From assembly GCA_046347195.1 (NCBI GenBank), contig JAXMGQ010000029.1:1-64000 (forward strand): a stretch of DNA of 64,000 nucleotides, in the 5' to 3' direction. This DNA is from TMP-86 sp046347195. GTDB lineage: Bacteria > Pseudomonadota > Gammaproteobacteria > Steroidobacterales > Steroidobacteraceae. Position numbers and translations under genes: made by a program. Shown piece by piece: positions 17,390 to 26,478 of this stretch. Below the pieces are notes generated by a model that saw nothing but the letters and a program-made list of their open reading frames with translations, was not told where the DNA came from and did not search any database. Every line of letters starts with the position of its first letter. Within the stretch, counting starts at the first letter, position 1.

Positions 17390-18075
17390 GCGAGCCGACC
17401 GGCATGAACCCCGCATCCTGGTGCGTGGCCTTGCTCGACAGCGGCATGGATGCCACCGACGTCGCGGTGCATGCTCACTGCCAGGTCGATGCGCAGGGCC
17501 AGGTCCAGGAGGGTTCGAGTGTTGCGGATTCGCTGGGGCACGGGACACGCATCGCGCGAGTGCTCACCTCGGGGGGCGCCACGCCCCGCCTGCTGGTGGC
17601 CCAGGTCCTGGATGAGCGCGGCAGGGCGAGTGCCGTGGGCGTGGCGGCGGCGATTCGCTGGGCCGTGCAACGCGGTGCAGGTCTCATCCACATGAGCCTC
17701 GGGCTGTCGCAGGATCGCGAGGTGCTGGCCGGCGCGGTGTCGGAAGCCCGGGATGCCGGTGCGATCCTGCTGGCCTCGACCCCCGCACGGGGCGAACGCA
17801 GTTTCCCGGCCCGCTACGACGGTGTCATCGCCGCGACCGGCGATGCCCGCTGCGCGCCCGATGAGATCTCCTGCCTGCCGGGAGAGCCGGCGGATTTTGG
17901 CGGCTGTGCCCGTTCCGGCGCGGCCGGCCCCGCGTCGTCCGGCGGAGCGAGCATCGGTGCCGCGCACGTGAGCCGATTCATCCTCGATCACCTGCCGCCC
18001 GGTGCAAGCGAACGCGAGGTACGTCTCGCGCTCTCCCGCGAAGCGACGTATCGGGGCCGGGAACACCGCGCTTGA
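17386..18075 (+). CDS. qhpE: subtilisin-like protease removing the QhpC leader
   Basis: A compact 229-residue S8 (subtilisin) protease with a readable triad: D18 in VALLDSGMD, H52 in GHGTRIAR, and S189 in SSGGASIGAAHV. There is no signal peptide or propeptide, consistent with the cytoplasmic processing role known for QhpE, which cuts off the 28-residue leader of QhpC. It begins with GTG overlapping the qhpF stop (GTGA) and closes the tight qhp gene set. About 200 bases with an inverted repeat follow before the next gene. Confidence 0.9.
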   Translation: MSEPTGMNPASWCVALLDSGMDATDVAVHAHCQVDAQGQVQEGSSVADSLGHGTRIARVLTSGGATPRLLVAQVLDERGRASAVGVAAAIRWAVQRGAGLIHMSLGLSQDREVLAGAVSEARDAGAILLASTPARGERSFPARYDGVIAATGDARCAPDEISCLPGEPADFGGCARSGAAGPASSGGASIGAAHVSRFILDHLPPGASEREVRLALSREATYRGREHRA

Positions 18076-18104
18076 TCCTCGTGGCGCGGCGACGCCGTTC
18101 AAGT

Positions 18105-18157
18105 CACCGGCCAGAACACCTCGATTCGTGGCGGACCGGACCCGGCCCTGGCCGGTG
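18105..18157 (+). repeat. long inverted repeat after qhpE
   Basis: CACCGGCCAG (18105-18114) and CTGGCCGGTG (18148-18157) form a perfect 10-bp stem around 33 bases, between qhpE and the next gene. No T-run follows. It could separate the qhp transcript from the downstream pair or act as an RNA-stabilising structure. Confidence 0.45.
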
Positions 18158-18273
18158 CGACCGGTCTCTTCGTTCCCGTCGTGCGATTTGCGTTGCTCTC
18201 CCGGTATGATGCTCGCGACGGAAGGGGCGTCAACGCCCTGACGATGACGACCGGACCACCAAGGGGAGTGCCT

Positions 18274-19251
18274 GTGACGTTGCCCATCCACCGACTGCTT
18301 CAGGGCGCCCTCGCGTCCCTGGGGTTGATCTGCCTCGCCGCGGTCGCGCAAGGCGCGACGCCACAGCTCAAGTCCCAGGTGCCGGGTTGGTACCGGATGA
18401 TGGTGGGCGACATCGAGGTGACGGCGCTGTACGACGGCTACATCGACCTGGACACCTCGCTCATGAAGAATGCGACGCCGCAGGAAGTCGAGCGCGGCCT
18501 GTCGCGCGCGTTCCTGCCCGCGACCGGCAAGGTCCAGACCTCGGTGAATGCCTTCCTCGTGAACACCGGCGGGCACCTGGTGCTCATCGACACCGGCACG
18601 GCCCACAACTTCGGTCCCACGCTCGGACTCGTGGTGCAGAACCTGAAGGCCTCCGGCTATGACCCCTCGCAGGTGGAGCGCATCCTGCTCACCCACCTGC
18701 ACGCCGATCACCAGGGTGGGCTGCTCACCGATGAGGGCAAGGCGGTGTTCCCGAACGCGATCATCTCGCCGAGCCGAACCGAGAGTGACTACTGGCTGGA
18801 TGCCGCGCAGATGGCCAAGGCGCCGGCCGACGGCAAGGGCACCTTCCAACTCGCGCAGAAGACCTTCGCGGTGTACAAGGCGCTCGGTCACTGGCAGCCC
18901 TTCGAGCCCAACAGCGTCATCGTTCCGGGCATCACCGCCATGGCCACTGGCCATACGCCGGGACACAGCAGTTACATCGTGGAGTCGCGCGGCACGAAAC
19001 TCGTGGTGACGGGCGATGTGATCCATTTCGGCGCGGTGCAGTTCGCACGACCGGATGTCGTGGTGCAGTTCGACACCGACAATGCCAAGGCCCGCGCTTC
19101 GCGCAAGGCGCTGTTCGCGCAGGCGGCGAAGGATGGATTCCTGCTCGCGGGTGCACACCTCACCTTCCCCGGCATCGGCCATGTTCGCCCCTCGGGGCAG
19201 GGCTACGAATGGGTGCCCGTGGGCTACTCACCGATCCGCAACGACCAGTAG
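18274..19251 (+). CDS. secreted metallo-beta-lactamase-fold hydrolase
   Basis: A 325-residue MBL-fold protein with the metal motif THLHADHQGG and later ligands GHTPGHSS and TGDVIHFG, so a di-metal hydrolase (lactonase, lactamase or related). The best start is GTG at 18274, six bases after AAGGGGAG. It gives a signal peptide LLQGALASLGLICLAAVAQG and hence periplasmic export; earlier starts lack a ribosome site. It lies 198 bases after qhpE and 9 bases before an exported amidohydrolase. The two are probably co-expressed and may open or cleave the compound handled by the upstream operon. Confidence 0.9.
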   Translation: MTLPIHRLLQGALASLGLICLAAVAQGATPQLKSQVPGWYRMMVGDIEVTALYDGYIDLDTSLMKNATPQEVERGLSRAFLPATGKVQTSVNAFLVNTGGHLVLIDTGTAHNFGPTLGLVVQNLKASGYDPSQVERILLTHLHADHQGGLLTDEGKAVFPNAIISPSRTESDYWLDAAQMAKAPADGKGTFQLAQKTFAVYKALGHWQPFEPNSVIVPGITAMATGHTPGHSSYIVESRGTKLVVTGDVIHFGAVQFARPDVVVQFDTDNAKARASRKALFAQAAKDGFLLAGAHLTFPGIGHVRPSGQGYEWVPVGYSPIRNDQ

Positions 19252-19260
19252 GAGCTTCTC

Positions 19261-21009
19261 ATGTCGCGAACCAACCGCCGTGAATTTCTCGCGCTGCTCG
19301 GCGCTCCCGCACTTGCCGCCGCGCCCCTGGCCGGTGCAGCCGGCCGCGCCGAGGGTCCTGCCGGCAGCCGTTCCGGCATGCAGGCCGATCTCGTGCTCGT
19401 CAACGGCAACGTGCTCACCATCGACGCCTCACACCCGCGGGCGCAGGCCTTCGCGGTGAAGCATGGCCGCTTCCTTGCCATCGGCGACGATGCGACCATC
19501 CGCGCGCTCGTCGGCAGCGGCACCGAGGTGATCGACGCGGCCGGCATGACGGTGACTCCCGGCTTCATCGATGCGCATTGCCATCCGGGCCTGCAGGAGG
19601 AGTTGTACGACGTCAACTGCGACCTGCCCACCATCGCCGCGATCCAGGAGGCCTTGCGCAAGCACGCCGCGCAGATCCCGCCCGGGCACTGGGTCCGCGG
19701 CTTCAAGTTCGATGACACCAAGTTGAAGGATGGCCGGCCGCTCACGCGTCAGGACCTCGATGCCGCCGTGCCGGATCATCCGGTGGGCGTGGGTCATCGC
19801 GGTGGCCACACCACCTGGTACAACAGCAAGGCCTTCGAAGTCGCCGGCGTCACGCGCGACACGCAGGACCCTTCCGACGGTCGCTTCTTCCGCGACGCCA
19901 AGGGCGACCTGCAGGGCCAGGTCGCGGAGAATGCGCGCAATCGCATCGAGGCGGCCGGGCCGCAGGACAGTTTCACGGCCGAGCAGATGCGCGAGCGCAG
20001 CCGGGCGGCCATGGCCTATGCCTCGAAACTCCTGACCCAGGTGGGCCTGACCAGCGTGCACGATGCCTTTGCCGACAGCGCCAAGATCCGCGCCTACCAG
20101 GATGCGTTCGCGGCGGGCGAACTGCTGCACCGGGCGACCATCATGCCCAGCGGCGTATCCGACATGGGGCGCATCGCCAGGGGAGGCAGTCCTTACCAGA
20201 GCCTGAAAGAGGCGGGTGTGTATTCGGGCCTGGGCAATGACCACGTGCGCATCGGCGCGGTGAAGTTCGTCGCCGATGGCTCGGCCTCCGAGCGCACCAT
20301 GCGCATGAGCACGCCCTACGTGGGCAAGCCGAACGACTACGGCATCCTCACCATGGACCAGAAGCAGATCCATGAAGCGGTGGAGGAGGCGCATCGCCAC
20401 GGCTGGCAGATCGGCATCCACGCCAATGGCGATGTCACCATCGACTACGTGCTCAATGCCTACGAGCGCGTCGCGAAGCTCTGGCCGCGTGCCGACCAGC
20501 GGCACCGCATCGAGCATTGCACGCTGGTGAATCCTTCGCTCATCCAGCGCATCAAGGCGAGCGGCACGATTCCCACGCCATTTTGGACCTACGTGTACTA
20601 CCACGGCGAGAAGTGGAAGAACTACGGCGAGGAGAAGGTGCGCTGGATGTTCGCGCACAAGTCCTTCCTCGATGCCGGCATCCGCGTCCCGGGGGCGAGC
20701 GACTACACGCCGGGGCCGTTCGATCCGATGATGGCGCTGCAGAGCATGGTCACGCGCACCGACTACACCGGGCACCCCTGGGGCCTGGAGCAGCGCATCA
20801 GCGTCGAGCAGGCGCTGCAGGTGGGCACGATCAACGGCGCCTATGCCTCCTACGAGGAGAAGGACAAGGGTTCGATCAGCCCGGGCAAGCTGGCCGACTT
20901 CGTCGTGCTGGACAAGGATCCACACACGGCGGATCCGTTCAAGCTCAAGGATATCCAGGTGATGCGCACCGTGGTGGGCGGGCGCACGGTGCATTCGAAG
21001 ATGGCGTGA
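19261..21009 (+). CDS. Tat-exported YtcJ-like amidohydrolase
   Basis: A 582-residue Amidohydrolase_3/YtcJ-like metal hydrolase. The N-terminus RTNRREFLALLGAPALAAAP is a twin-arginine signal. The metal-binding HxH is in GFIDAHCHPG near residue 104, and later motifs include HANGDVTIDYVLNA and the C-terminal GKLADFVVLDKDPHT. GGAG lies 6 bases before the ATG. Nine bases separate it from the MBL-fold gene. Family members hydrolyse exocyclic amides or carbamates; the substrate is unknown. Related YtcJ-like proteins occur twice more in the window beside another TBDR. Confidence 0.92.
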   Translation: MSRTNRREFLALLGAPALAAAPLAGAAGRAEGPAGSRSGMQADLVLVNGNVLTIDASHPRAQAFAVKHGRFLAIGDDATIRALVGSGTEVIDAAGMTVTPGFIDAHCHPGLQEELYDVNCDLPTIAAIQEALRKHAAQIPPGHWVRGFKFDDTKLKDGRPLTRQDLDAAVPDHPVGVGHRGGHTTWYNSKAFEVAGVTRDTQDPSDGRFFRDAKGDLQGQVAENARNRIEAAGPQDSFTAEQMRERSRAAMAYASKLLTQVGLTSVHDAFADSAKIRAYQDAFAAGELLHRATIMPSGVSDMGRIARGGSPYQSLKEAGVYSGLGNDHVRIGAVKFVADGSASERTMRMSTPYVGKPNDYGILTMDQKQIHEAVEEAHRHGWQIGIHANGDVTIDYVLNAYERVAKLWPRADQRHRIEHCTLVNPSLIQRIKASGTIPTPFWTYVYYHGEKWKNYGEEKVRWMFAHKSFLDAGIRVPGASDYTPGPFDPMMALQSMVTRTDYTGHPWGLEQRISVEQALQVGTINGAYASYEEKDKGSISPGKLADFVVLDKDPHTADPFKLKDIQVMRTVVGGRTVHSKMA

Positions 21010-21016
21010 AGGGATG

Positions 21017-21034
21017 CCGCGGCGAGCGCCGCGG
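21017..21034. terminator. GC-rich hairpin between convergent genes
   Basis: CCGCGGCG-AG-CGCCGCGG is an 18-base perfect inverted repeat (in practice a 6-bp stem with a 6-base loop) lying between the convergent amidohydrolase and EamA genes. It lacks a T-tract on either side. Position suggests a two-way terminator, but this is not proven. Confidence 0.4.
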
Positions 21035-21060
21035 TGTTCCCGCACGATCAGGCGCGGCGG

Positions 21061-21954
21061 CTAGCGTCGCGCAGCGAACAGCAGCGCCACGCCCAGCATG
21101 ACCACCCCCACGGAGGACCACTCCCACGGGGTCACCGTCTCGTGTCCGAGGGTCACGCCGAGCAGCAGCGCAACCAGCGGGTTCACCAGCGTATAGCTGG
21201 AGGCGATGCTGGTGGAAGTGCGCGCCAGCAACACCATGTAGGCATTGAAGGCCAGGAGCGATCCGGCAGTCACCAGGTACAACCAGGACAGCCAGGGGCC
21301 GGGTTGCGCGGGCAGGTGCCAGGACTCTCCCGCGATCGCCGACACGACCAGCAGCACGAGGCCGCCGCACAGCATCTCGCTGGCAAATCCCGTGGCGCCC
21401 GGTGCGAGCGCAAAGCCACGCTGACTGAGCACGCTGCCGAGTGACCAGCAGGTGGCGGCAGCTGCGATGGCCGCAAGGCCGATGGGCGATGCGTGGATGC
21501 CTGATCCGCGCGTCAGCATCAGCACGCCGATGAGGCCCACGCCCACGGCCAGCAGGTCGGCGCGGCGCGGGTAGATGCCGAATGCGGCGTTGAACAGCAC
21601 CAGCAGCAGCGGGGTCACGGCGATGAACGCGACCACCAGACCCGAGGCGATGGTTTGCTCGGCGAAGGCGGTGTTGCCCATGCCGCCGCCGAGCATCAGG
21701 GCGCCGACGAGCAGGGCATTGCGCCATTCGCGGCCCGTGGGCATGCGGGCGCCGCGCGAGGCCTGCCACGCCAGCAGCACGCCGCCGGCGGCGATGAAAC
21801 GGGTGGCTATGAGGAAGTACGGCGCGAAACCCTGCAGTGCGAAGCGGATGACGAGGTAAGTCGAGCCCCAGATGAGCCAGGTGGCCGCGAGGCAGCCGAG
21901 CACCAGCGGCGAGAGCCGGGTGCGGAACCGCAGTGTGGTGGCGGTGCTGCTCAT
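21061..21954 (-). CDS. EamA-family (YedA-like) drug/metabolite transporter
   Basis: A 297-residue inner-membrane protein with about ten hydrophobic helices in two EamA repeats. The opening LAATWLIWGSTYLVIRFALQ and GALMLGGGMGNTAFAEQTIA are typical of YedA-type exporters. The C-terminal repeat has SSYTLVNPLVALLLGVTLGH. It is convergent with the amidohydrolase and stands alone. It could export amino acids or other small metabolites; the substrate is not readable. Confidence 0.9.
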   Translation of the reverse strand: MSSTATTLRFRTRLSPLVLGCLAATWLIWGSTYLVIRFALQGFAPYFLIATRFIAAGGVLLAWQASRGARMPTGREWRNALLVGALMLGGGMGNTAFAEQTIASGLVVAFIAVTPLLLVLFNAAFGIYPRRADLLAVGVGLIGVLMLTRGSGIHASPIGLAAIAAAATCWSLGSVLSQRGFALAPGATGFASEMLCGGLVLLVVSAIAGESWHLPAQPGPWLSWLYLVTAGSLLAFNAYMVLLARTSTSIASSYTLVNPLVALLLGVTLGHETVTPWEWSSVGVVMLGVALLFAARR

Positions 21955-22040
21955 GGCTCTACTGTAGCGAACGCCGAAGCGTCGATGCCATGCTGCTTCG
22001 GTGATATATTTTCCCGCCAGCCGTCGGAGGCGGCAAACCG

Positions 22041-22844
22041 ATGAAACTGTACTGCTGGAACGTGAACGGCATCCGCGCGGTGCTGAAGAAGGGAACCTTC
22101 CAGTCCTTCCTGAAGGCGCATGATCCGGACATCCTCTGCCTGCAGGAGACCAAGGCCGAGCGCGGCCAGGTGGAGGTGGACCTGCCCGACTACGAGGAGT
22201 ACTGGAACTCCGCGGTGAAGAAGGGGTACTCGGGCACTGCCATCTTCAGCAAGCGCAAGCCGCTGGCGGTGACCAACGGCATCCCCGCCGACATCGAGCT
22301 GAAGTACCGCTGCAACGATGACGCGTTCGGCGACAGCGCGGCGGAAGGGCGTGTCATCACCGCCGAGTATCCGAAGTTCTTCCTCGTCACGGTCTACACG
22401 CCCAATGCCAAGGATGACCTCGGTCGTCTCACGCTGCGCCATCGCCACTGGGATCCGGCCTTCCTCGCTTACGTGCGCTCGCTGGAGAAGAAGAAGCCGG
22501 TGGTGTTCTGCGGCGATCTCAACGTCGCGCACACCGAGCTGGATCTTGCCAACCCCAAGGCCAACCGCGGCAAGAAGGGGTTCACCGACGAGGAACGCGA
22601 GGGCTTCCAGAATTTCGTCGACGCCGGCTTCATCGACACCTTCCGGCTGTTCAAGCAGGGCAATGGCCACTATACGTGGTGGAGCCATTTCGCCAATTCG
22701 CGGGCGCGGAACATCGGTTGGAGGATCGACTACTTCCTGGTGTCGGCGCCGCTGAAGGCGGCGGTGAAGGCCGCCGACATCCACCCGGATGTCATGGGCA
22801 GCGATCATTGCCCGGTGAGCCTGCAACTGGATCTGCCCGCATGA
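22041..22844 (+). CDS. xthA: exodeoxyribonuclease III
   Basis: A 267-residue Mg-dependent AP endonuclease/3' exonuclease for base-excision repair. Catalytic landmarks are N7 in CWNVNGIRA, the metal Glu in ILCLQETKAE, the pair in FCGDLNVAHTELDL and the terminal GSDHCPVSLQLDL. Length and motif order match the ExoIII family. Its stop overlaps the ATG of the following alpha/beta hydrolase (ATGA), so the two share a transcript without an obvious functional link. Confidence 0.96.
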   Translation: MKLYCWNVNGIRAVLKKGTFQSFLKAHDPDILCLQETKAERGQVEVDLPDYEEYWNSAVKKGYSGTAIFSKRKPLAVTNGIPADIELKYRCNDDAFGDSAAEGRVITAEYPKFFLVTVYTPNAKDDLGRLTLRHRHWDPAFLAYVRSLEKKKPVVFCGDLNVAHTELDLANPKANRGKKGFTDEEREGFQNFVDAGFIDTFRLFKQGNGHYTWWSHFANSRARNIGWRIDYFLVSAPLKAAVKAADIHPDVMGSDHCPVSLQLDLPA

Positions 22845-24223
22845 AGACCCGCTGCCGCGCGGCCGCTCGTGTCCTGTCGGGCTTGCTCGCGGTGTCTTTC
22901 CTGGCCGGGGTTGCCGTCCCATCGACGGCCTTCGCGGCCGATGCGCCCAGCCGCTTCGGCGTCGATGCGCCGGAGCTCGCGCCGCCCGGCGCGCTTGCCG
23001 TGGGCGTGAAGACGATGCGCCTCGTGCAGACCCGGCAGCCCGACGTGCTGGCGCCGCAGACCGATGGCAGCTTCGCGCTGCGAGACCGGCTGCTGCAGGT
23101 GGATGTGTGGTACCCGGCAACGCCGACCGGGCGCCGACGCACGCGCGGCGCACGCGGCATCCTCTATGAGGCCGAGCTGCCGAGAGAGCCGCCGGCGCCG
23201 CCGGCCCGTTTCGGGATCCCTGGAGTGGCGCGTCGTGATGCGCCGGTGATGCCCGGGGCATTTCCCCTGGTCATTGTGTCGCATGGCTACTCCAATGCGA
23301 CGGTGGTGATGAGTTGGCTCACCGAGAACCTGGCTTCCAAGGGCTATGTGGTGGCGTCCATCCGGCACGAGGATCCCGCCATCACCGATCGCACGAAATT
23401 CGCGGCTCTGCTGCTGCGCCGGCCCCTGGACATCGGCTTCGTCGCGGCCCGGCTGCAATCGGACCTCGCTGCGGGCCTGCACATCGACCCATCCCGCACG
23501 GCGCTCATCGGCTACTCGATGGGCGGCTACGGCGTGCTCACTGCCGCGGGCGCCTCGCTGGACCCGCAGGGAGGGCCGGCCAAGGTGCCCGGTGGACTGA
23601 TGTTGCCCTACCTGCGTGGCGGCGCCGAGGAATCTCGGGTGCACGTCGATCATGTGCGTGCCGTGGTCGCCCTTGCGCCCGCGGGTGGCGCGCTCAAGGC
23701 CTGGGGTGAGAGCGGCCTTGCCGACCTGCGCGCACCGCTCCTGCTCATCGCGGGGGACCAGGACCACACCGTCAATTACGCCACGGGCGCGCGGGCCTTC
23801 TTCGATGCCGCCAGGAACACCACGCGATACCTCCTGACCTTCAAGGAGGGCGGGCATGCCATCGGCCTCGACCCCGTGCCTGAGGCGATGCGCGCGAAAC
23901 TCTGGGACCAGGACTGGTTCGAGGACCCCGTCTGGCGCAAGGACCGCATCACGGCCATCGAAGCGCATTTCATCACCGCGTTTCTCGACCGGTACGTGAA
24001 GTCCGATGAATCGAAGGCTTCCTACCTGGAACTCGCGCCGGAGTCGGATGCCGGTGTCTGGCCTGCGGCGACGCCTGCTCCCGCCTACGATGCCTACAGT
24101 CCGGGGTCCGGCGATGTCACGGTCTGGAAGGGCTTCCAGCGCAACCACGCCACCGGCCTTTCGTGGCGGCACGCCGATCCGGTGAACGCAGGACGATCCG
24201 CCGCGGACACGCCGGATCCATGA
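22841..24223 (+). CDS. secreted alpha/beta hydrolase (PAF-acetylhydrolase/dienelactone-like)
   Basis: A 460-residue alpha/beta hydrolase. A signal peptide (VLSGLLAVSFLAGVAVPSTA) is followed by an N-terminal segment, then VIVSHGYSNATVVMSWLTE (oxyanion region), the nucleophile elbow GYSMGGYG near residue 227, an acid in LLIAGDQDHTVN, and His in FKEGGHAIGLD. The start overlaps the xthA stop, and the end overlaps the ATGATG of the next gene by four bases. Substrate unknown; the family includes lipid and lactone esterases. Confidence 0.85.
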   Translation: MKTRCRAAARVLSGLLAVSFLAGVAVPSTAFAADAPSRFGVDAPELAPPGALAVGVKTMRLVQTRQPDVLAPQTDGSFALRDRLLQVDVWYPATPTGRRRTRGARGILYEAELPREPPAPPARFGIPGVARRDAPVMPGAFPLVIVSHGYSNATVVMSWLTENLASKGYVVASIRHEDPAITDRTKFAALLLRRPLDIGFVAARLQSDLAAGLHIDPSRTALIGYSMGGYGVLTAAGASLDPQGGPAKVPGGLMLPYLRGGAEESRVHVDHVRAVVALAPAGGALKAWGESGLADLRAPLLLIAGDQDHTVNYATGARAFFDAARNTTRYLLTFKEGGHAIGLDPVPEAMRAKLWDQDWFEDPVWRKDRITAIEAHFITAFLDRYVKSDESKASYLELAPESDAGVWPAATPAPAYDAYSPGSGDVTVWKGFQRNHATGLSWRHADPVNAGRSAADTPDP

Positions 24224-25470
24224 TGGGCACCCTGGACCCGACCATCGCCAGCATCATCGTGGCGCTCGCCGTCGGGCTGCTCATTGGCCTGGATCGCGAG
24301 CGTCACAAGCGGGCCGAGATGCCGCAGACCGCGGCGGGCCTGCGCACGTTCGCGCTCTCATCGCTCCTGGGGGTGATGGCGGCGATCGCGGCATCCGGAT
24401 GGCTCCTGCTCGTGGTGGGCGCCGGTGTCGTGGCATTGGTCTCGCAGTCCTACCGCCGCACGCAGCGCCTGCACCCCGGCCAGACCACCGAGTTCGCGCT
24501 GCTGGCCACTTTTGCCATCGGTTACCTGGCGGCCAGCCACGTCCGGCTTGCCGCGGGACTGGGCGTGAGCGTGGCGATATTGCTGAACGCCAAGTCCCGG
24601 TTGCACCGGTTTGCGCTCACGCAGTTGAGTGAGCAGGAACTGCACGATGCACTGCTGCTGGCGGCGGCAGCCCTGATCGTCCTGCCGCTGCTGCCCGACC
24701 ATGCCATCGATCCCTATGGTGTCTTCAATCCGCAGGTGGTGTGGCGATTGACGGTGATCATCCTGTCGGTGCACGCGCTCGGATATGTGGCACGGCGCAC
24801 GCTGGGAGCGCGGATGGGTCTCGCCATCGCGGGACTGTGCGGTGGGTTCGTGTCCAGCGTGATGACCATCGCCGCGCTGGGACGGCTGTCGCGCAGCCAG
24901 CCCACGATGCTGCAGGCGTCGGTTTCCGGCGCTGCCTTCTCGTCCATCGCAACCGTGGTGCAGTTGTTCCTGGTGCTGTCACTGGCGGACATGCGGGTGC
25001 TTCAGTTGATGTCGGCGAGCCTGACCGCGATGGGGCTGGTCGCCGCGGCATATGGCGCGTTCTTCCTGCTGGCGGGACGAAGTGCGGAGCCTGCGGCACT
25101 GCCATCCGCCGGCAGGGCCTTCGATCCACGCTTCGCCGTGCTGTTCGCGCTGTTCTTCTCCCTGATGTCACTGCTGGCCGTGCTGGCGCAGCGACGGTTC
25201 GGTGGCGGCGGCGCGTTGCTGGCGGTGGCCGCGGGCGGCTTCGTCGATACCCATGCGGCCGCCGCATCCGCGGCGCGGCTGGCCGCGGCCGGCGCGATTG
25301 CGCAAGGTCAGGCCGTGATCGCCGCGATGCTGGCCATCAGCGCCAACACCCTCGTGAAGATGGGCGCGGCCTGGGTGGGCGGTGGTTTCGGATTCGCGTG
25401 GCGGTTGTGGCCCAGCCTGCTGGCGATGCTGGCAGCGCTGTGGGGCGTGTGGCGCATCGGGCTGCCTTGA
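24220..25470 (+). CDS. MgtC/SapB-DUF4010 family membrane protein
   Basis: A 416-residue integral membrane protein with the MgtC/SapB-like N-terminus (IIVALAVGLLIGLDRERHKR, then TAAGLRTFALSSLLG) and a C-terminal DUF4010 half with GLCGGFVSSVMTIAALGR and GGFVDTHAAAASAARLAAAG. About a dozen hydrophobic helices are visible. Two adjacent ATGs (24220, 24223) overlap the hydrolase stop. Function is not established for the family; a role in ion or metabolite transport is possible. Confidence 0.88.
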   Translation: MMGTLDPTIASIIVALAVGLLIGLDRERHKRAEMPQTAAGLRTFALSSLLGVMAAIAASGWLLLVVGAGVVALVSQSYRRTQRLHPGQTTEFALLATFAIGYLAASHVRLAAGLGVSVAILLNAKSRLHRFALTQLSEQELHDALLLAAAALIVLPLLPDHAIDPYGVFNPQVVWRLTVIILSVHALGYVARRTLGARMGLAIAGLCGGFVSSVMTIAALGRLSRSQPTMLQASVSGAAFSSIATVVQLFLVLSLADMRVLQLMSASLTAMGLVAAAYGAFFLLAGRSAEPAALPSAGRAFDPRFAVLFALFFSLMSLLAVLAQRRFGGGGALLAVAAGGFVDTHAAAASAARLAAAGAIAQGQAVIAAMLAISANTLVKMGAAWVGGGFGFAWRLWPSLLAMLAALWGVWRIGLP

Positions 25471-25480
25471 GCCAAACTCC

Positions 25481-25486
25481 CTTAAG
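25481..25486. promoter_or_regulatory. CCCTTAAGTGG-type site before the universal stress gene
   Basis: The CTTAAG core, in the context CCCTTAAGTGG, lies about 65 bases before the universal-stress ATG. It resembles the TACTTAAGTA palindrome beside the response-regulator gene. Two sites in 64 kb may be chance. Confidence 0.25.
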
Positions 25487-25551
25487 TGGATTTCCTGATG
25501 CGGGCCAGCGCATCATTGCGATTATCTAGCCGCAGGCGCAAAGGAGTCACC

Positions 25552-26478
25552 ATGAGCTACCGCATCAAGAAGATCCTGCTGGCCATCGCCAGTCCCGGCG
25601 CCCGCAAGGCCATCGTGCGCACCGCGCAGATCGCGCGCCGCTGCAATGCCCAGGTCGAGCTGTTCAGTGCCGTCCGGCCTGCCGCCCAGGTGGTGGCCAG
25701 CCGCGCGCAGGCACTGCGCCTGTCCAAGGCGCGGCTGGAAGAGAAGCTGGCGGAGCTCGATGGGGTGGCGAACCGGCTGCGCGAGGACGGCATCCGCGTG
25801 AGCTGCGCGGCGGAGCTGGGCTATTCCGCCGCCGAGGCGATCCTCGAGCGGGTCAAGGTGACGCGGCCCGATCTCGTGGTCATCGAAGCCCACAAGCACA
25901 ACCTGCTGGCCCGCCTGATGCTCTCGCAGACCGACTTCGAACTGATCCGGCATTGTCCCGTGCCCCTCCTGGTGGTCAAGTCCGCCGCGCCCTCCGCAGG
26001 CAGGCCGGTGGTGCTGGCGGCTCTCGACCCCTGGCACGTCAGCGGCAAGCCGAGCAACCTGGATTCGCATCTCGCGGAGGTTGCCCATGGCATCGCCCAA
26101 GGCTTGGGCGGCAAGCTCCATGGCGCACACGTGCATGCGCCGTTGATGCGCTACGAGGCCGATTCGGTGATGGCGCCGGTGGTGGTGCCGGTGCCGGTCA
26201 GCGAGCAGAAGGCGTTTGTGCGTTCGGTGCGCCAGCGCTTCCGGGCGGAGGGCAAACGCTTCGAGATCTCCCCGCAGAACCTGCATCTGCGCATGGGCGA
26301 CCCGGGTCTCGAGCTGCCGGCGCTGGTGCGCAAGCTCAAGGTCGACACTCTCGTCATGGGCGCTGTGGCCCGCTCGACGCTCAGTCGCGTGCTGATTGGC
26401 AGCACCGCGGAGCGCGTGCTCGATGCCTTGCCCTGCAATGCGCTGGTGGTGAAGCCGAAGGGATTCCGCGAGCGCTGA
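25552..26478 (+). CDS. tandem-domain universal stress protein
   Basis: A 308-residue protein with two UspA domains. The first starts IKKILLAIASPGARKAIVRT and ends with HCPVPLLVVKSAAP. The second starts PVVLAALDPWHV and carries the ATP-binding-like loop VMGAVARSTLSRVLIGSTAE before LPCNALVVKPKG. AAGGAG lies 6 bases before the ATG; a longer upstream frame is rejected. It resembles UspE-type proteins. It is likely a cytoplasmic stress protein, perhaps under the CTTAAG-type site upstream. Confidence 0.93.
   Translation: MSYRIKKILLAIASPGARKAIVRTAQIARRCNAQVELFSAVRPAAQVVASRAQALRLSKARLEEKLAELDGVANRLREDGIRVSCAAELGYSAAEAILERVKVTRPDLVVIEAHKHNLLARLMLSQTDFELIRHCPVPLLVVKSAAPSAGRPVVLAALDPWHVSGKPSNLDSHLAEVAHGIAQGLGGKLHGAHVHAPLMRYEADSVMAPVVVPVPVSEQKAFVRSVRQRFRAEGKRFEISPQNLHLRMGDPGLELPALVRKLKVDTLVMGAVARSTLSRVLIGSTAERVLDALPCNALVVKPKGFRER

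Noticed and set aside
16163..19182. Long minus-strand frames opposite qhpF and qhpE
   Set aside because: They are antisense shadows of the ABC transporter and protease genes, without family motifs.
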